The notes beneath the pieces were generated by a model, which did not search any database, had not been told where the DNA came from, and saw only the letters and a list, made by a program, of their open reading frames with translations. A DNA stretch of 64,000 nucleotides, taken from assembly GCF_018446385.1 (NCBI RefSeq), contig NC_056000.1:50190722-50254721 (forward strand), written 5' to 3'. The first letter of the stretch is position 1. Each line of letters opens with the position of its first letter. This DNA is from Zingiber officinale. Its lineage: Eukaryota; Streptophyta; Magnoliopsida; Zingiberales; Zingiberaceae. This document shows, one piece after another, positions 43,063-52,009 of the stretch. A program made the position numbers and the translations under genes.

Positions 43063-44739
43063 TTAAGTTTTGATTTTAGGCTTGTGTCGATTCTTTTTAT
43101 AGTTATGATTAACTTGGTGATAATTTTGTTGATTTTCAAACTGTTTAGATTTTGAATTTGATTTAGGTTTGTATTTTGGATTTTGGTTTGGTTTATTCGA
43201 TTTTATATAATGTATTTTTTCTTTAGGTATATAATATTGATTAAGTCCTACTTGCGTGGTCAGACACGCTTTCGGAACCCAAGCTAGATTGGTTGATTTG
43301 TATTGGGTTATTAATGAGTTGAAGGTTTTATTTGAATTCGACTTATATCCCAGTCCGGTTTTATTATAACATGCTTTTTGATTATTTAGGATTAAGTCTA
43401 GATTTTTTGATCTTGTTGTAAATTTTTCTAGTAATTCTTTTAAATTTTTAACATCATTTTTTAACGATAGATTTTCCTCTTCAAGTGTTAGATCTTGAGT
43501 TGGATTCGAATTTTTTAATTGTTCCTTGAGGTTTTGATTTTCCTCAAGAAGTGATTTATTTTCATTTTCAACTTTAGTTAATTTACTATTCAAACAGGAG
43601 ATGATTCTAAAAAATTTTTTGTTTAAATTAAAGTATACCTCATTCGAGCCTTCGGAAACGAGTACGGACTCGTGGCTTGTTTCGGGTTCAGACCCGTCTT
43701 CATCTTCCGACTCGTCTTCTGTTTCGGCTTCGCGGGCCATCAGTGCGAGGTGGCTCTGATGTTTCTGTTCTTCTTCTTCTGATTCGTCCGAGGAGTCGTC
43801 CCACGTTGCTTTCAGTGCTTTCTTTTTGGTTGGCTTTGGTTTGTCGAACTTCAGTTTTGGGCATTCGTTCTTGTAGTGTCCCTTTTTATTGCAGCCGTAG
43901 CAAGTCACGTTCTTTTGTTCTGAGGGAGAGCTGATCTTTTGAAGGTCCTTTTTGCTGAAGCTCCTCTTTCTCCTGGTGAACATTTTTCTTACCAAGTTCA
44001 CCAGGTGTTCTTCGTCTTCGGAGTCTTGGTCAGATTCATCTTCATTTTCAGGCTTGCTTTTCTTTTCTTTGGAGGAACCTGCAAATAGAGCTATACCTTT
44101 CTCGGCTCCAGCATTAGTTTGTTCATGTAATTCTAATTCACAGAAAAGCTCATCTAATTTTAAGTTAGAAAGATTCTTAGAAATTTTGTAGGCATCTACT
44201 ATTGATGCCCACAAACTATTACGTGGAAAGGCGTTTAATGCGTACCTTATTAAGTCTCTGTTCTCCATCTGGTGGCCTATCGCATGGAGCCCGTTGAGGA
44301 TGTCCTTGATCCTCGCGTGTAGTTGATTCGCCGTTTCACCTTCCTGCATTTTTATATTAAAAATTTTATTTAAGAGAAGGTCTCGTTTTGTTACCTTGGC
44401 GTCGTTCATTCCCTCGTGCAGCTCGATCAACTTGTCCCATAGCTCTTTAGCGTTTTTGTGTGGACCGACTCTGTTCAGTTCTTCTCTTGTCAATCCACAT
44501 TGTAGAGTGTTGATCGCCTTATTTTCTGTTGATGCTTTTTTCTTCAGATCTGCTGTCCAGTCTTCAGGATCTACTAGATTGCCGGTGTTGTCCACTGGAA
44601 TTTTGTAGGGTCTCGTAATGCTCATCCACTGGTCGAAATCTGTTTTGAGGTAGACCTCCATGCGCTTCTTCCAGTACGGGAAGTCGTCCCCGTTGAAGAG
44701 TGGAGGTCGCACCGTGCTAAATCCTTCTTGTTGGGACAT
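43063..44739 (-). CDS. SIRE-type gag (capsid/nucleocapsid), intact
   Basis: 558 codons from ATG 44739 (MSQQEGFSTVRPPLFNGDDF). The open frame goes further upstream, but this is the conserved Copia gag start. Residues about 13-245 are the DUF4219/UBN2 gag region (FPYWKKRMEVYL, AKELWDKLIELHEG, GETANQLHARIKDILNGLHA, ELHEQT). One CCHC knuckle, CYGCNKKGHYKNEC, lies at about residues 318-331 and would bind the genomic RNA. Acidic stretches (DESDQDSEDEE, ETEDESEDEDGSEPE) and a coiled coil (KLTKVENENKSLLEENQNLK) follow. The tail is Asn/Lys-rich. The stop at 43063 comes before any protease, so it is a gag-only protein. No disabling mutation is visible, in line with the young LTRs. Confidence 0.9.
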   Translation of the reverse strand: MSQQEGFSTVRPPLFNGDDFPYWKKRMEVYLKTDFDQWMSITRPYKIPVDNTGNLVDPEDWTADLKKKASTENKAINTLQCGLTREELNRVGPHKNAKELWDKLIELHEGMNDAKVTKRDLLLNKIFNIKMQEGETANQLHARIKDILNGLHAIGHQMENRDLIRYALNAFPRNSLWASIVDAYKISKNLSNLKLDELFCELELHEQTNAGAEKGIALFAGSSKEKKSKPENEDESDQDSEDEEHLVNLVRKMFTRRKRSFSKKDLQKISSPSEQKNVTCYGCNKKGHYKNECPKLKFDKPKPTKKKALKATWDDSSDESEEEEQKHQSHLALMAREAETEDESEDEDGSEPETSHESVLVSEGSNEVYFNLNKKFFRIISCLNSKLTKVENENKSLLEENQNLKEQLKNSNPTQDLTLEEENLSLKNDVKNLKELLEKFTTRSKNLDLILNNQKACYNKTGLGYKSNSNKTFNSLITQYKSTNLAWVPKACLTTQVGLNQYYIPKEKIHYIKSNKPNQNPKYKPKSNSKSKQFENQQNYHQVNHNYKKNRHKPKIKT

Positions 44740-44936
44740 TCTGTGCACAGGTAAATAACCGAAAAAAAATATCCCAAGACTTGGTCTTGGATTAGTAGTG
44801 CGGGAAGAAAAAAATAGTAAAAAAAATCTAGATTGATATTGCAAAAAAAATGATAAACAAGTTTTGAGTGTAAAACTGAAAACCAAAAAAATCACCCCCA
44901 GTCTGATTGGTGGTTGCACCAAATCAGAGCAGTACC

Positions 44937-44948
44937 TGCTCTGATACC
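44937..44948 (-). other. Primer-binding site of SIRE-type element
   Basis: Complement reads TGGTATCAGAGC, three bases inside the 5' LTR at 44952; initiator tRNA-Met. Confidence 0.85.
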
Positions 44949-44951
44949 ACT

Positions 44952-46086
44952 TGTTGGACCGTTAGATTCGATAGAGGGGGGGGGGAGAATATCGATTCGA
45001 AAATATCGAGTATAAGCGCAGGGGAAAAGTAAAATAGACACAGTTGTTTTACTTCGTTCGGAGCCTGTGACGACTCCTACTCGAAGGCCCGTGGTCCTTG
45101 ACCACTTTCGTTGGGCAATCACTAGTAATTCGAAATAATGATTACAAAAGAACCGTACAGTGAATGCTAATGAAAACTAAAAACAAAATACCGACAAGAA
45201 GGGAAAAGAATGGAGCGTAGTGTCGGAGCTTTGTTGGCGTCGCACTGAACGTTGAGCAGCAAGACCAGCAGTAGAAGAATTCTCAGCTTGATTGATTGAT
45301 TCTGAAGCTCCTGCCTGGGGCTTCTTTTATATGCTGTTCCAGGCGCCTGGATCCCTTCCGGGCGCCTGGAATGTGACGCAGCTGCACAAACCATGATGCT
45401 CCACGTGGCGACGACTCGGCTGGATAGAATTCGCCTTCCGGGCGCCCGGATCCCCTCCGGGCGCCCGGACCACCTTGTTCCAGAAAACTCCTTTTTCCTG
45501 CAAAACAAAGTTAGTCCGAGGCAAATGTATATCCTGCAACACAGATTGTCAGCACAGTTAAAGTTCAACAAATAAATAAAAAGAGTATGACTTAGATTCC
45601 GTCTTTCCGAGACCGGAATCTAGTCACGATCTCGACTTAGACATCCGAAATGGATCTAAGCCGGATCGACGCCTAATGTCCCCTTCCCGGGAACGCGTCC
45701 TCACAGTCACTCCCCTCCAGTGACTTACCTCACTTACCTGCCAGACGTCCGGTCAGCCCGTCGACCCGTCTGGACTTCTCGCCAAGCGTCCGGTCAGCCC
45801 GTCGACCCGCTTGGACTTCTCGCCAGCTATCCGGTCAGCCCGTCGACCTAGCTGGACTTCTCGCCAAGCGTCCGGTCAGTCCGTCGACCCGCTTAGACTT
45901 CTCGCCAGCTATCCGATCAGCCCGTCGACCTAGCTGGACTTTGTGCCAGACATCCGGTCAGCCCGTCGACTTGTCTGGGCTTCTCCTGCACACTTGATCA
46001 AAGTGTCAGACAATAACAAACTAACTTAACCTGATTTGTCATTCATCAAAACCTGGGTTAAATCGTTAGTGCTAACCGCACCAACA
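44952..46086 (-). repeat. SIRE-type element 5' LTR
   Basis: 1135 bp, partner of 36882-38017. Carries the same hairpin array at 45741-45978. Confidence 0.95.
45741..45978. repeat. Six 41-bp hairpin units (5' LTR)
   Basis: Same order of arms as in the other LTR. Some units have acquired single changes that weaken pairing (unit 4 right arm CGCTTAG, unit 6 with a changed base beside the right arm, unit 5 loop CCGATC). This is what unselected decay after insertion would give. Confidence 0.93.
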
Positions 46087-46091
46087 CTCTG

Positions 46092-46594
46092 TTGGTTACT
46101 TCCGCTTGGCCGTTGCTTTGAGGATACGCCACGGAAGTAAAGTACTGTTCAATGCCATAACTTTTGCACCAGTCTTCGAGCTGCTTCCCGACAAACTGTC
46201 GTCCGTTGTCAGATACTAGCCGGCGAGGGATGCCGAACCGACAGATTATATGCTGCCAAATAAATTTTTTGACCATCTGCTCGGTGATCTTGGCTAGTGG
46301 CTCGGCCTCCACCCATTTGGAAAAGTAGTCGACCGCCACTAGTAGAAACTTCCGCTGACCGGTCGCCATAGGAAATGGACCCACAATATCCATTCCCCAC
46401 TGGTCGAACGGACAGGATACGGTAGCTGCTTTCATTTCCTCCGCCGGTCGGTGGGAGAAGTTGTGATACTTCTGGCAGGAAAGGCACGTCGCGACAGTCC
46501 GAGCGGCGTTTGCTTGCAGGGTTGGCCAGAAGTATCCGGCCAGCAGGATCTTCTTAGCCAGCGATCGTCAGCCCGGATGCCCTCCGCACGATCC
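46092..46594 (-). pseudogene. Gypsy A integrase, cut by the SIRE insertion
   Basis: Core domain on the minus strand, with Asp in QWGMDIVGPFPMATGQ, second Asp in RLVSDNGRQF and Glu in YPQSNGQAEVTNR. All three catalytic residues are present. The reading is cut at TNR by the TGTTGG terminus of the inserted element. Only two or three codons survive on the far side (before 36881), so the C-terminal part is missing. The zinc-binding N-terminus lies in a shifted frame around 46440-46560. Confidence 0.85.
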
Positions 46595-47245
46595 TTAATG
46601 CACTTCTTGGAGGATGTATGCCGCGTCTTCCGAGCTCACGCATTTCAAAAGCGGGCGAGAGAAAGCCTTCTTGTAGAGTTGGTCTCCAATGAGTGTGAAC
46701 CGACCGGCTCTCCTTCTTAACAGCTGGGCAGCATCCCGATCGGAAGGTGTCGCACCCGAGCGCAGAAACTCTATGATGGCTGTCCTCCAATCGCTCGGAA
46801 ACGCTAGACCCTCCATCCGGTCGACGTGTGCCACCAAAGATACTTGTCCAATTGGCTGCTGTATGACGACCGACGTTATTGAACTTGCTAGTTTGGCTAA
46901 CTTATCTACCGTCTGGTTTTCCGCTTGGGGTATCTTCTGGACAATGACTTCTCTAAAATTGGACTTGAGCTTTTCGAAGGCTTCAGCATAGAGTTTGAGC
47001 CGAGCGTTGTTAATCTCAAAAGTGCCTGAGAGCTGCTGGGCGGCAAGCTGTGAATCTGAATACAGCGTCACCCGACCGACCCCCACATGCCGGGCGGCCT
47101 GCAAGCCTGCTATAAGGGCCTCATACTCCGCCTCGTTATTTGTAGCTCTATAATCCAGCCGGACGGATAAGTGCATCTTTTCTTCTTGAGGAGAGAGTAA
47201 TAACACGCCAATTCCGCTCCCGAGCCGAGTAGACGATCCGTCCAC
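46595..47245 (-). pseudogene. Gypsy A archaeal-type RNase H (aRNH) and linker to integrase
   Basis: Open for 216 codons. It begins with DGSSTRLGSGIGVLLLSP (first Asp), then NNEAEYEALIAGL (Glu) and TLYSDSQLAAQQL (second Asp), the active-site set of RNase HI. Gypsy elements of the Tat lineage carry this extra RNase H after the normal one. The C-terminal part leads into integrase (GDQLYKKAFSRPLLKCV). It ends at a stop before the zinc-binding region. Confidence 0.85.
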
Positions 47246-47251
47246 AAAGAT

Positions 47252-47749
47252 TTACCACATCGCTTCGGGCTCTGGCCTTTGCACTTCGGTGATAAAATCT
47301 GCCAAGGACTGCGCCTTTATCGCCGAACGGGGCTGATACTGAATGTCGAATTCGCTCAACTCCGTGGTCCATTTGATTAGCCGTCCGGACGCTTCTGGAT
47401 TCAACAGCACTCTTCCCAAAGGGCTGTTTGTCCGAACGATGATAGTGTGTGCCAAGAAATAGGGGCGAAGTCTTCGAGCGGCGAGGACCAAAGCAAAAGC
47501 CAACTTCTCGAGCCCAGTGTAGCGAGATTCAGCGTCTTTTAAAATATGGCTTAAGAAATACACAGGTTCCTCTCCGCTCGCCCTTACTAATGCCGAGCCT
47601 ACTGCTTGCTCAGTTGAAGATAAATAGATACAGAGAGGCTCACCCACAGCTGGCTTGGCTAGCACAGGTAGAGAGTTCAAGTACGTCTTCAGCTCTTCGA
47701 ACGCCCGATCGCATTCTTCATCCCAATGAAACTTGGTGGCCTTGCGCAA
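47252..47749 (-). pseudogene. Gypsy A RNase H (retroviral type, degenerate)
   Basis: Tether and RNase H-like region following RT: FHWDEECDRAFEELKTYL, CIYLSSTEQAVGSALVR, VYFLSHILKDAESRYTGLEK and IIVRTNSPLGRVL. It is in a different frame from the RT fragment, and a TAA/stop separates it from the aRNH. Confidence 0.85.
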
Positions 47750-48722
47750 GATTTTGAAAAATGGGAGACTCCGGTCGGCCGTCTTCGAGATGAATCCGAC
47801 CGGTCAAGCGCTGTACTTCCCTCAGATTCCTTGGGGGCGACATATCTTGCAATGCTTTCACCTTGCTGGGATTTGCCTCGATGCCCCGCTCGGTCACTAT
47901 GTAGCCCAAGAAACGTTCGCCTTTTGCTCCGAACAGACACTTCTGAGGGTTCAGCTTAACTCCATACCCCCTCAGCGTTCGGAAAGTCTCCTCCATGTCT
48001 TTAAAGAGATTGACCGATTGGACGGACTTGATGAGAATATCGTCCACGTACACTTCCAAATTGCGTCTGATTTGCTCCTTGAACACTTTGTTCATCAAGC
48101 GCTGGTAGGTTGCTCCCGCGTTCTTCAGTCCGAACGACATCATATTGTAGCAGTAAGTACCGTCGCCTGTAACGAAGCTAACCTTCTCTTGATCTTCTCG
48201 GGCGAGCGACACTTGGTGATAGCCCTGATAGGCGTCGAGCATGCATATCAACTCGCAGCCAGCTGTGGAGTCCACCAGTTGATCGATCCGAGGCAGAGGA
48301 TAAAAATCCTTCGGGCACGCTTTGTTGAGATCCCGAAAATCTATGCACACTCTCCACTTGTTGCCCGGCTTGGAGACTAATACTACGTTCGCCAGCCAGC
48401 TCAGGAATTGGACCTCGCGTAAATGGCCGGCCTCCAGGAGCTTCTCAACCTCCGCTCGGATGATGACATTCTGTTCAGCGCTGAAATCCCTTTTTCTTTG
48501 CTTCACCGGCCGAGCGTCCGGTCGGACGTGGAGCTCGTGCTGCGCTATACTCGACGAAATTCCGGGCAGCTCATGTGTCGACCAGACGAAGACATCACAG
48601 TTTCTCTGGAGGCATTTGATCACTTCCTCTTTCTGGGTCGCCTCCAGATCGGCCGTAACGAACATGGTGGCCTCCGATCGGGTCGGGTGAATCTGCACTT
48701 CCTCTTTTTCTTCATACACCAA
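47718..48722 (-). pseudogene. Gypsy A reverse transcriptase
   Basis: 334 open codons. Motifs: LVSKPGNKWRVCIDFRDLNK, ICMLDAYQGYHQVSL (first catalytic Asp), FGLKNAGATYQRLMNKVF and the catalytic box EVYVDDILIKS, both Asp present. Then FLGYIVTERGIEANP. The last part (after RLTGRI) is a frameshift into RNase H. The upstream ELHVRPDARPVKQRKRDFS block is typical of Tat. Confidence 0.88.
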
Positions 48723-48998
48723 AGAGGGTGGTTTCTCGGTTATGACGTTTACCTCGATCCGCGGTGCCTTCCGAGCGGAATTTAGTTCAGCTCAAACCAT
48801 CTCGACGTAGCATCGCCGAGCTGCCAGCTGGTCTCCTCGCACTTCTCCCACTTTATCTTCTACCGGGAACTTGATTTTCTGGTGGAAGGTGGAGACAGCC
48901 GCTCGGAACTCGCTGAGCGCCGGTCGTCCCAAAATGACGTTGTATGCTGAGGGAGAGTCGACCACGACGAAGTTTGCTGTCCGCGTTCTTCTGAGCGG
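48723..48998 (-). pseudogene. Gypsy A protease-RT linker, frame-broken
   Basis: Homologous to the continuous part of Gypsy B (60240-60540), but shifted and carrying a stop (near 48795). Confidence 0.6.
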
Positions 48999-50012
48999 CT
49001 ATTCTCCCAGCGAAATAGCCAGTCGGACTTGTCCGACCGACAGAACTTCATTGTCCGTAAACCCGTAGAGGGGGGTTGTCATGGGCAGCAGCTCGACTCG
49101 ATCAATTTGTAATTGGTCGAAGGCCTTTTTGAATATGATATTGACTGAGCTTCCTGTATCAATGAAAACGCGGTGAATAGTGTAGTTAGCTATTACCGCT
49201 TTGATGAGGAAAGCGTCGTCATGTGGCACTTCGACTCCCTCCAAGTCCCTGGGCCCGAAGCTGATTTCGGGTCCACTCGCCCTTCCCTGGCTACAGCCGA
49301 CCGCATGGATCTGAAGCTGCATGACGCTCGCCTTCCTTGTTCTGTTAGAGTCGCCTCCGGTCGGCCCGCCAGCTATAATGTTGATTTCGCCTCGGGAAGT
49401 GTTGTTTCTATTTTCTTCTTCCCGAGCGGACGGTCTAGGCTGCTCCCTAGACATCCGGAGATTCTCACGCCTCGGAGTATGATGCCGCTCGGGAGTCTGT
49501 CTTTGTCGCCTGTCGGATATCATCCGATCGGTTTCACGAGGTCTCTGTCGCCTGTCGGATGATGGCGATCGACGGCCGCTACTCCGGGGAACGGGGTGAG
49601 CGATCAGGGGAAGGCTTCGGCAATCTCTTGTATTGTGTGTGTTCGTCCGGTGGAATGAGCAGAACATGGGGGTCCATACCTTCTTCTTTGGTTTGGGCCG
49701 CTCGGCAGCTACCTCTTGGACATGGGACCTCGCATGGTGAGAGCGGACTGCTTCGGCCCGCGGTCCTCTAGGCGGCTCCTGATGAGTGACAGGCTTCCGC
49801 TCGGCAGAGGCTAGCCGGTCAATTGAGACTTCTTTTCTTCGGGCCGCCTGGGCTTCCTCCACGTTGATATCTTCATTGGCCCGGTGTAACATATGATCGT
49901 AGTCTCGGGGTGGCTTCCGAATGAGCGAACGGAAGAAGTCAGCGTCCACTAGGCCTTGCGTAAAGGCGTTCATCATTGTCTCTGAGGTGGCCGTTGGAAT
50001 GTTCATGGCCAC
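48999..50012 (-). pseudogene. Gypsy A gag C-terminus and aspartic protease
   Basis: 337 open codons. Gag helix region (SETMMNAFTQGLVDADFFRS), basic Arg-rich region, a C/H-type knuckle (CSFHRTNTHNTRDC), and the protease with VFIDTGSSVNIIF (about residues 285-297). The N-terminal Met at 50012 is internal to gag; the true start is at 50702. Confidence 0.85.
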
Positions 50013-50702
50013 CTGGTTGAATCGCTGGATATAAGCTCTGAGCGGCTCTCTGGGCTCTTGCTTGATAGCGAACAGGCTGACGCTTGTCTTCTGATAACGC
50101 CGACTGCTTCAAAAGTGGTGGAGGAAGGTCGTGCGGAAGTCTTTGAAACTCGTGATGGATCCGTCCGGCAGCCTCCGAAACCACCGTTGAGCCGATCCCG
50201 AGAGGGCGGTAAGGAAAACCCGACACTTCACTCCATCTGTGTATTGATGAAGAGTAGCGGTGTTGTCGAACTTACCCAAATAATCGTCCGGGTCGGTGGT
50301 TCCGTTGTATTCACCGATCGCCGGGGGCACATAGTGCTTTGGTAGAGGATCCCGCAGGGTGACCTCTGAGAATTGGCGATTGACCCGCTCGAGAGAGGTG
50401 TCCGCTCGGGAGGCCTTGCCTTTTTTGTTGTCTCGCATTGGTATTTCATCTGATGAAGATCCTCGATCACGATTCACTGCTGCGGCTTCAGGAGGCGTGC
50501 GGAATAGGGCCCGATGAAATGGAACCGTGGCCTGCGGTGCTTCCGCTCGACCCCCTGATGCTGATGTTGCTTGCTGCTCAATCCGCTCGGCTTGTGACTT
50601 CTGTCTTTGTTGTTCCACAAGCTTAGCGGCTCTTGTCTCGATCAGAGCGTCGAGCTCTTCTGTGGAGAGCATCACCGAGTGCGGTCGTCCAGCTTCGTCC
50701 AT
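50013..50702 (-). pseudogene. Gypsy A gag N-terminus
   Basis: Starts ATG 50702 just after the primer site (MDEAGRPHSVMLSTEELDAL), then a Gln-rich helix, FHRALFRTPPEAA, and the capsid part EYNGTTDPDDYLGKFDN, SGSAQRWFRRLPDGSI. A stop/frameshift after 50109 (..TTFLHHF) separates it from the rest of gag. Confidence 0.85.
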
Positions 50703-50728
50703 TGCTTCCGCTCGGATGCAGGAGCGTT

Positions 50729-50745
50729 CTCACAGACGGCGCCAA
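50729..50745 (-). other. Primer-binding site of Gypsy A
   Basis: Complement reads TGGCGCCGTCTGTGAGA, the plant Gypsy (Tat) site, two bases inside the 5' LTR. Confidence 0.85.
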
Positions 50746-50747
50746 AT

Positions 50748-51533
50748 TAATCATGTCCGAACGCTGAATCAACGGACGCTGGGCACGTGGCGCTCTCCGA
50801 ACCGCTGACGTGGATCTCCGACCGGTCGTACGGACCTCCGGCGAATCTGCAAGGAAGTCGGGCCGGGAAGAGATTCCCGGCGACGACCCTCCGACGCTCA
50901 AGTCAGGCAAGTGGACAACAAAGAAGTGGCTCTCAATCTCAGATAATGCGTACCTCCGGTGAAGTGTGAGGCCCTTTATATAGAGCTGCAAAGAGGCTCA
51001 CACACACATACTGAGGCGAGTACGTGTCCTCAGCCCATACCTCAGCATGGGCTTGTCAGAAGAGCTTACCTGACACCATACTGCTACAGTCCGAGCACAC
51101 CTCTGATGGGACAGCTGAACCCTCTGTCATAAGATCCTGCGTATGGCCTAATCGTCGGACATGCCCGCTGTCAGAAGATGTTCCCTTGTCCTTTTCTCCT
51201 TTTACCCCATGTCGAGCGTCCGGCCGGTCGGCATGTTCCCTTACGTCCGGCCGGTTGTATGTGCTGGTCCGCTCGGGAGATTCCCGGTCGTGTGCTCTGG
51301 ATTGTTCGCAATGTTGCTATTTTATGTCTTCGGCCGAGCGGACTACCCGATCGGCCCGGCGACCTTGTTCCCCATGAGCGTCGGAGACCCGACTCCCCGT
51401 CGGGCCGTTTTTAATTCCGCTGAGACCCCCTTCTGCCGACCGACCTTCCCTTCTGCGGTCGGCCGTTTGACCCTTTAACTTCCACATGGCGATGACTTCC
51501 CCAGAGGGGATCCCTGTTCTTATCGCCGGATCA
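50748..51533 (-). repeat. Gypsy A 5' LTR
   Basis: 786 bp. TATATAAAG box on the minus strand (complement of 50974-50982). Ends in CGGATCA on the plus strand, followed by target duplication TATTA. Confidence 0.93.
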
Positions 51534-51538
51534 TATTA

Positions 51539-52009
51539 TATGAAAAATTCTATCAGAATTTTAAATAATGGTAAATGCACGTTTTAAATTTTTTTCACTT
51601 AACTATTTTGCATTTTATTTTAGAACTTAAATGCAACGAACAATAAATCTCTATTCTATTATATTAAGTGGGGTACATGGATTATCCTAAGATCTCCTAT
51701 ATTATTATTTATTTTTAATTAATATTATCTCATTTTATCCTTATTAATCAAGTCTTTTTTATTTTATTTCTTTGTCATATCTCTCAACTAGCTTAATTGA
51801 AATATTCATTAAATGTCTAAAAAGTATCTATCAAAATTTTCCCTTGAGGGGAATAATGAAACTAAATATTTTATAAATTTTATTATTGGTATGTCTGTTT
51901 TCACAAAGAATTCATTTTAGAATCTATCCATTTCATAGCATTCTCCTATGTCCCAAATTCAATATTTACATATACCTTAAAAATACTTGTCAAATACCAT
52001 CAAGTATCT
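51539..52009. other. Intergenic, 3' of the tryptophan synthase gene
   Basis: AT-rich. It holds the 3' UTR of the minus-strand gene. No gene or repeat boundary was recognised. Confidence 0.5.

Larger units (their letters stand above)
36882..46086 (-). mobile_element. SIRE-type Copia-derived non-autonomous LTR retrotransposon, inserted in Gypsy A integrase
   Basis: LTRs of about 1136 bp at 36882-38017 and 44952-46086 (TGTTGG..CAACA), about 98% identical by eye. CTCTG target duplications flank them (36877-36881 and 46087-46091). The tRNA-Met primer site lies next to the right-hand LTR, so the element reads on the minus strand. It has an intact gag (43063-44739) and a spliced second ORF (39540-40794, one stop). 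A 33-bp AT-rich tandem array separates the two (41110-42520). There is no recognisable protease, integrase, RT or RNase H. The gag type, long LTR and several polypurine-like tracts point to the SIRE/Maximus lineage. Mobilisation would need enzymes from an autonomous relative. Confidence 0.9.
32964..51533 (-). mobile_element. Gypsy A: Tat-lineage Ty3/Gypsy retrotransposon with antisense ORF, disrupted
   Basis: Boundaries: TATTA on both sides (32959-32963 and 51534-51538). LTRs of about 787 bp lie at 32964-33751 and 50748-51533, with TG..CA termini. They differ at roughly 35 positions by eye, about 95% identity. On the minus strand the order is 5' LTR, primer site TGGCGCCGTCTGT, gag, protease, RT, RNase H, a second archaeal-type RNase H and integrase. 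Then come the SIRE-type insertion, an ORF on the opposite strand, a purine tract and the 3' LTR. The dual RNase H and the antisense ORF are marks of the Tat lineage. Several frameshifts make it defective. Confidence 0.93.

Noticed and set aside
48860-49051. Arg/Ser-rich minus ORF between Gypsy A protease and RT
   Set aside because: Out-of-frame reading of the pol linker.
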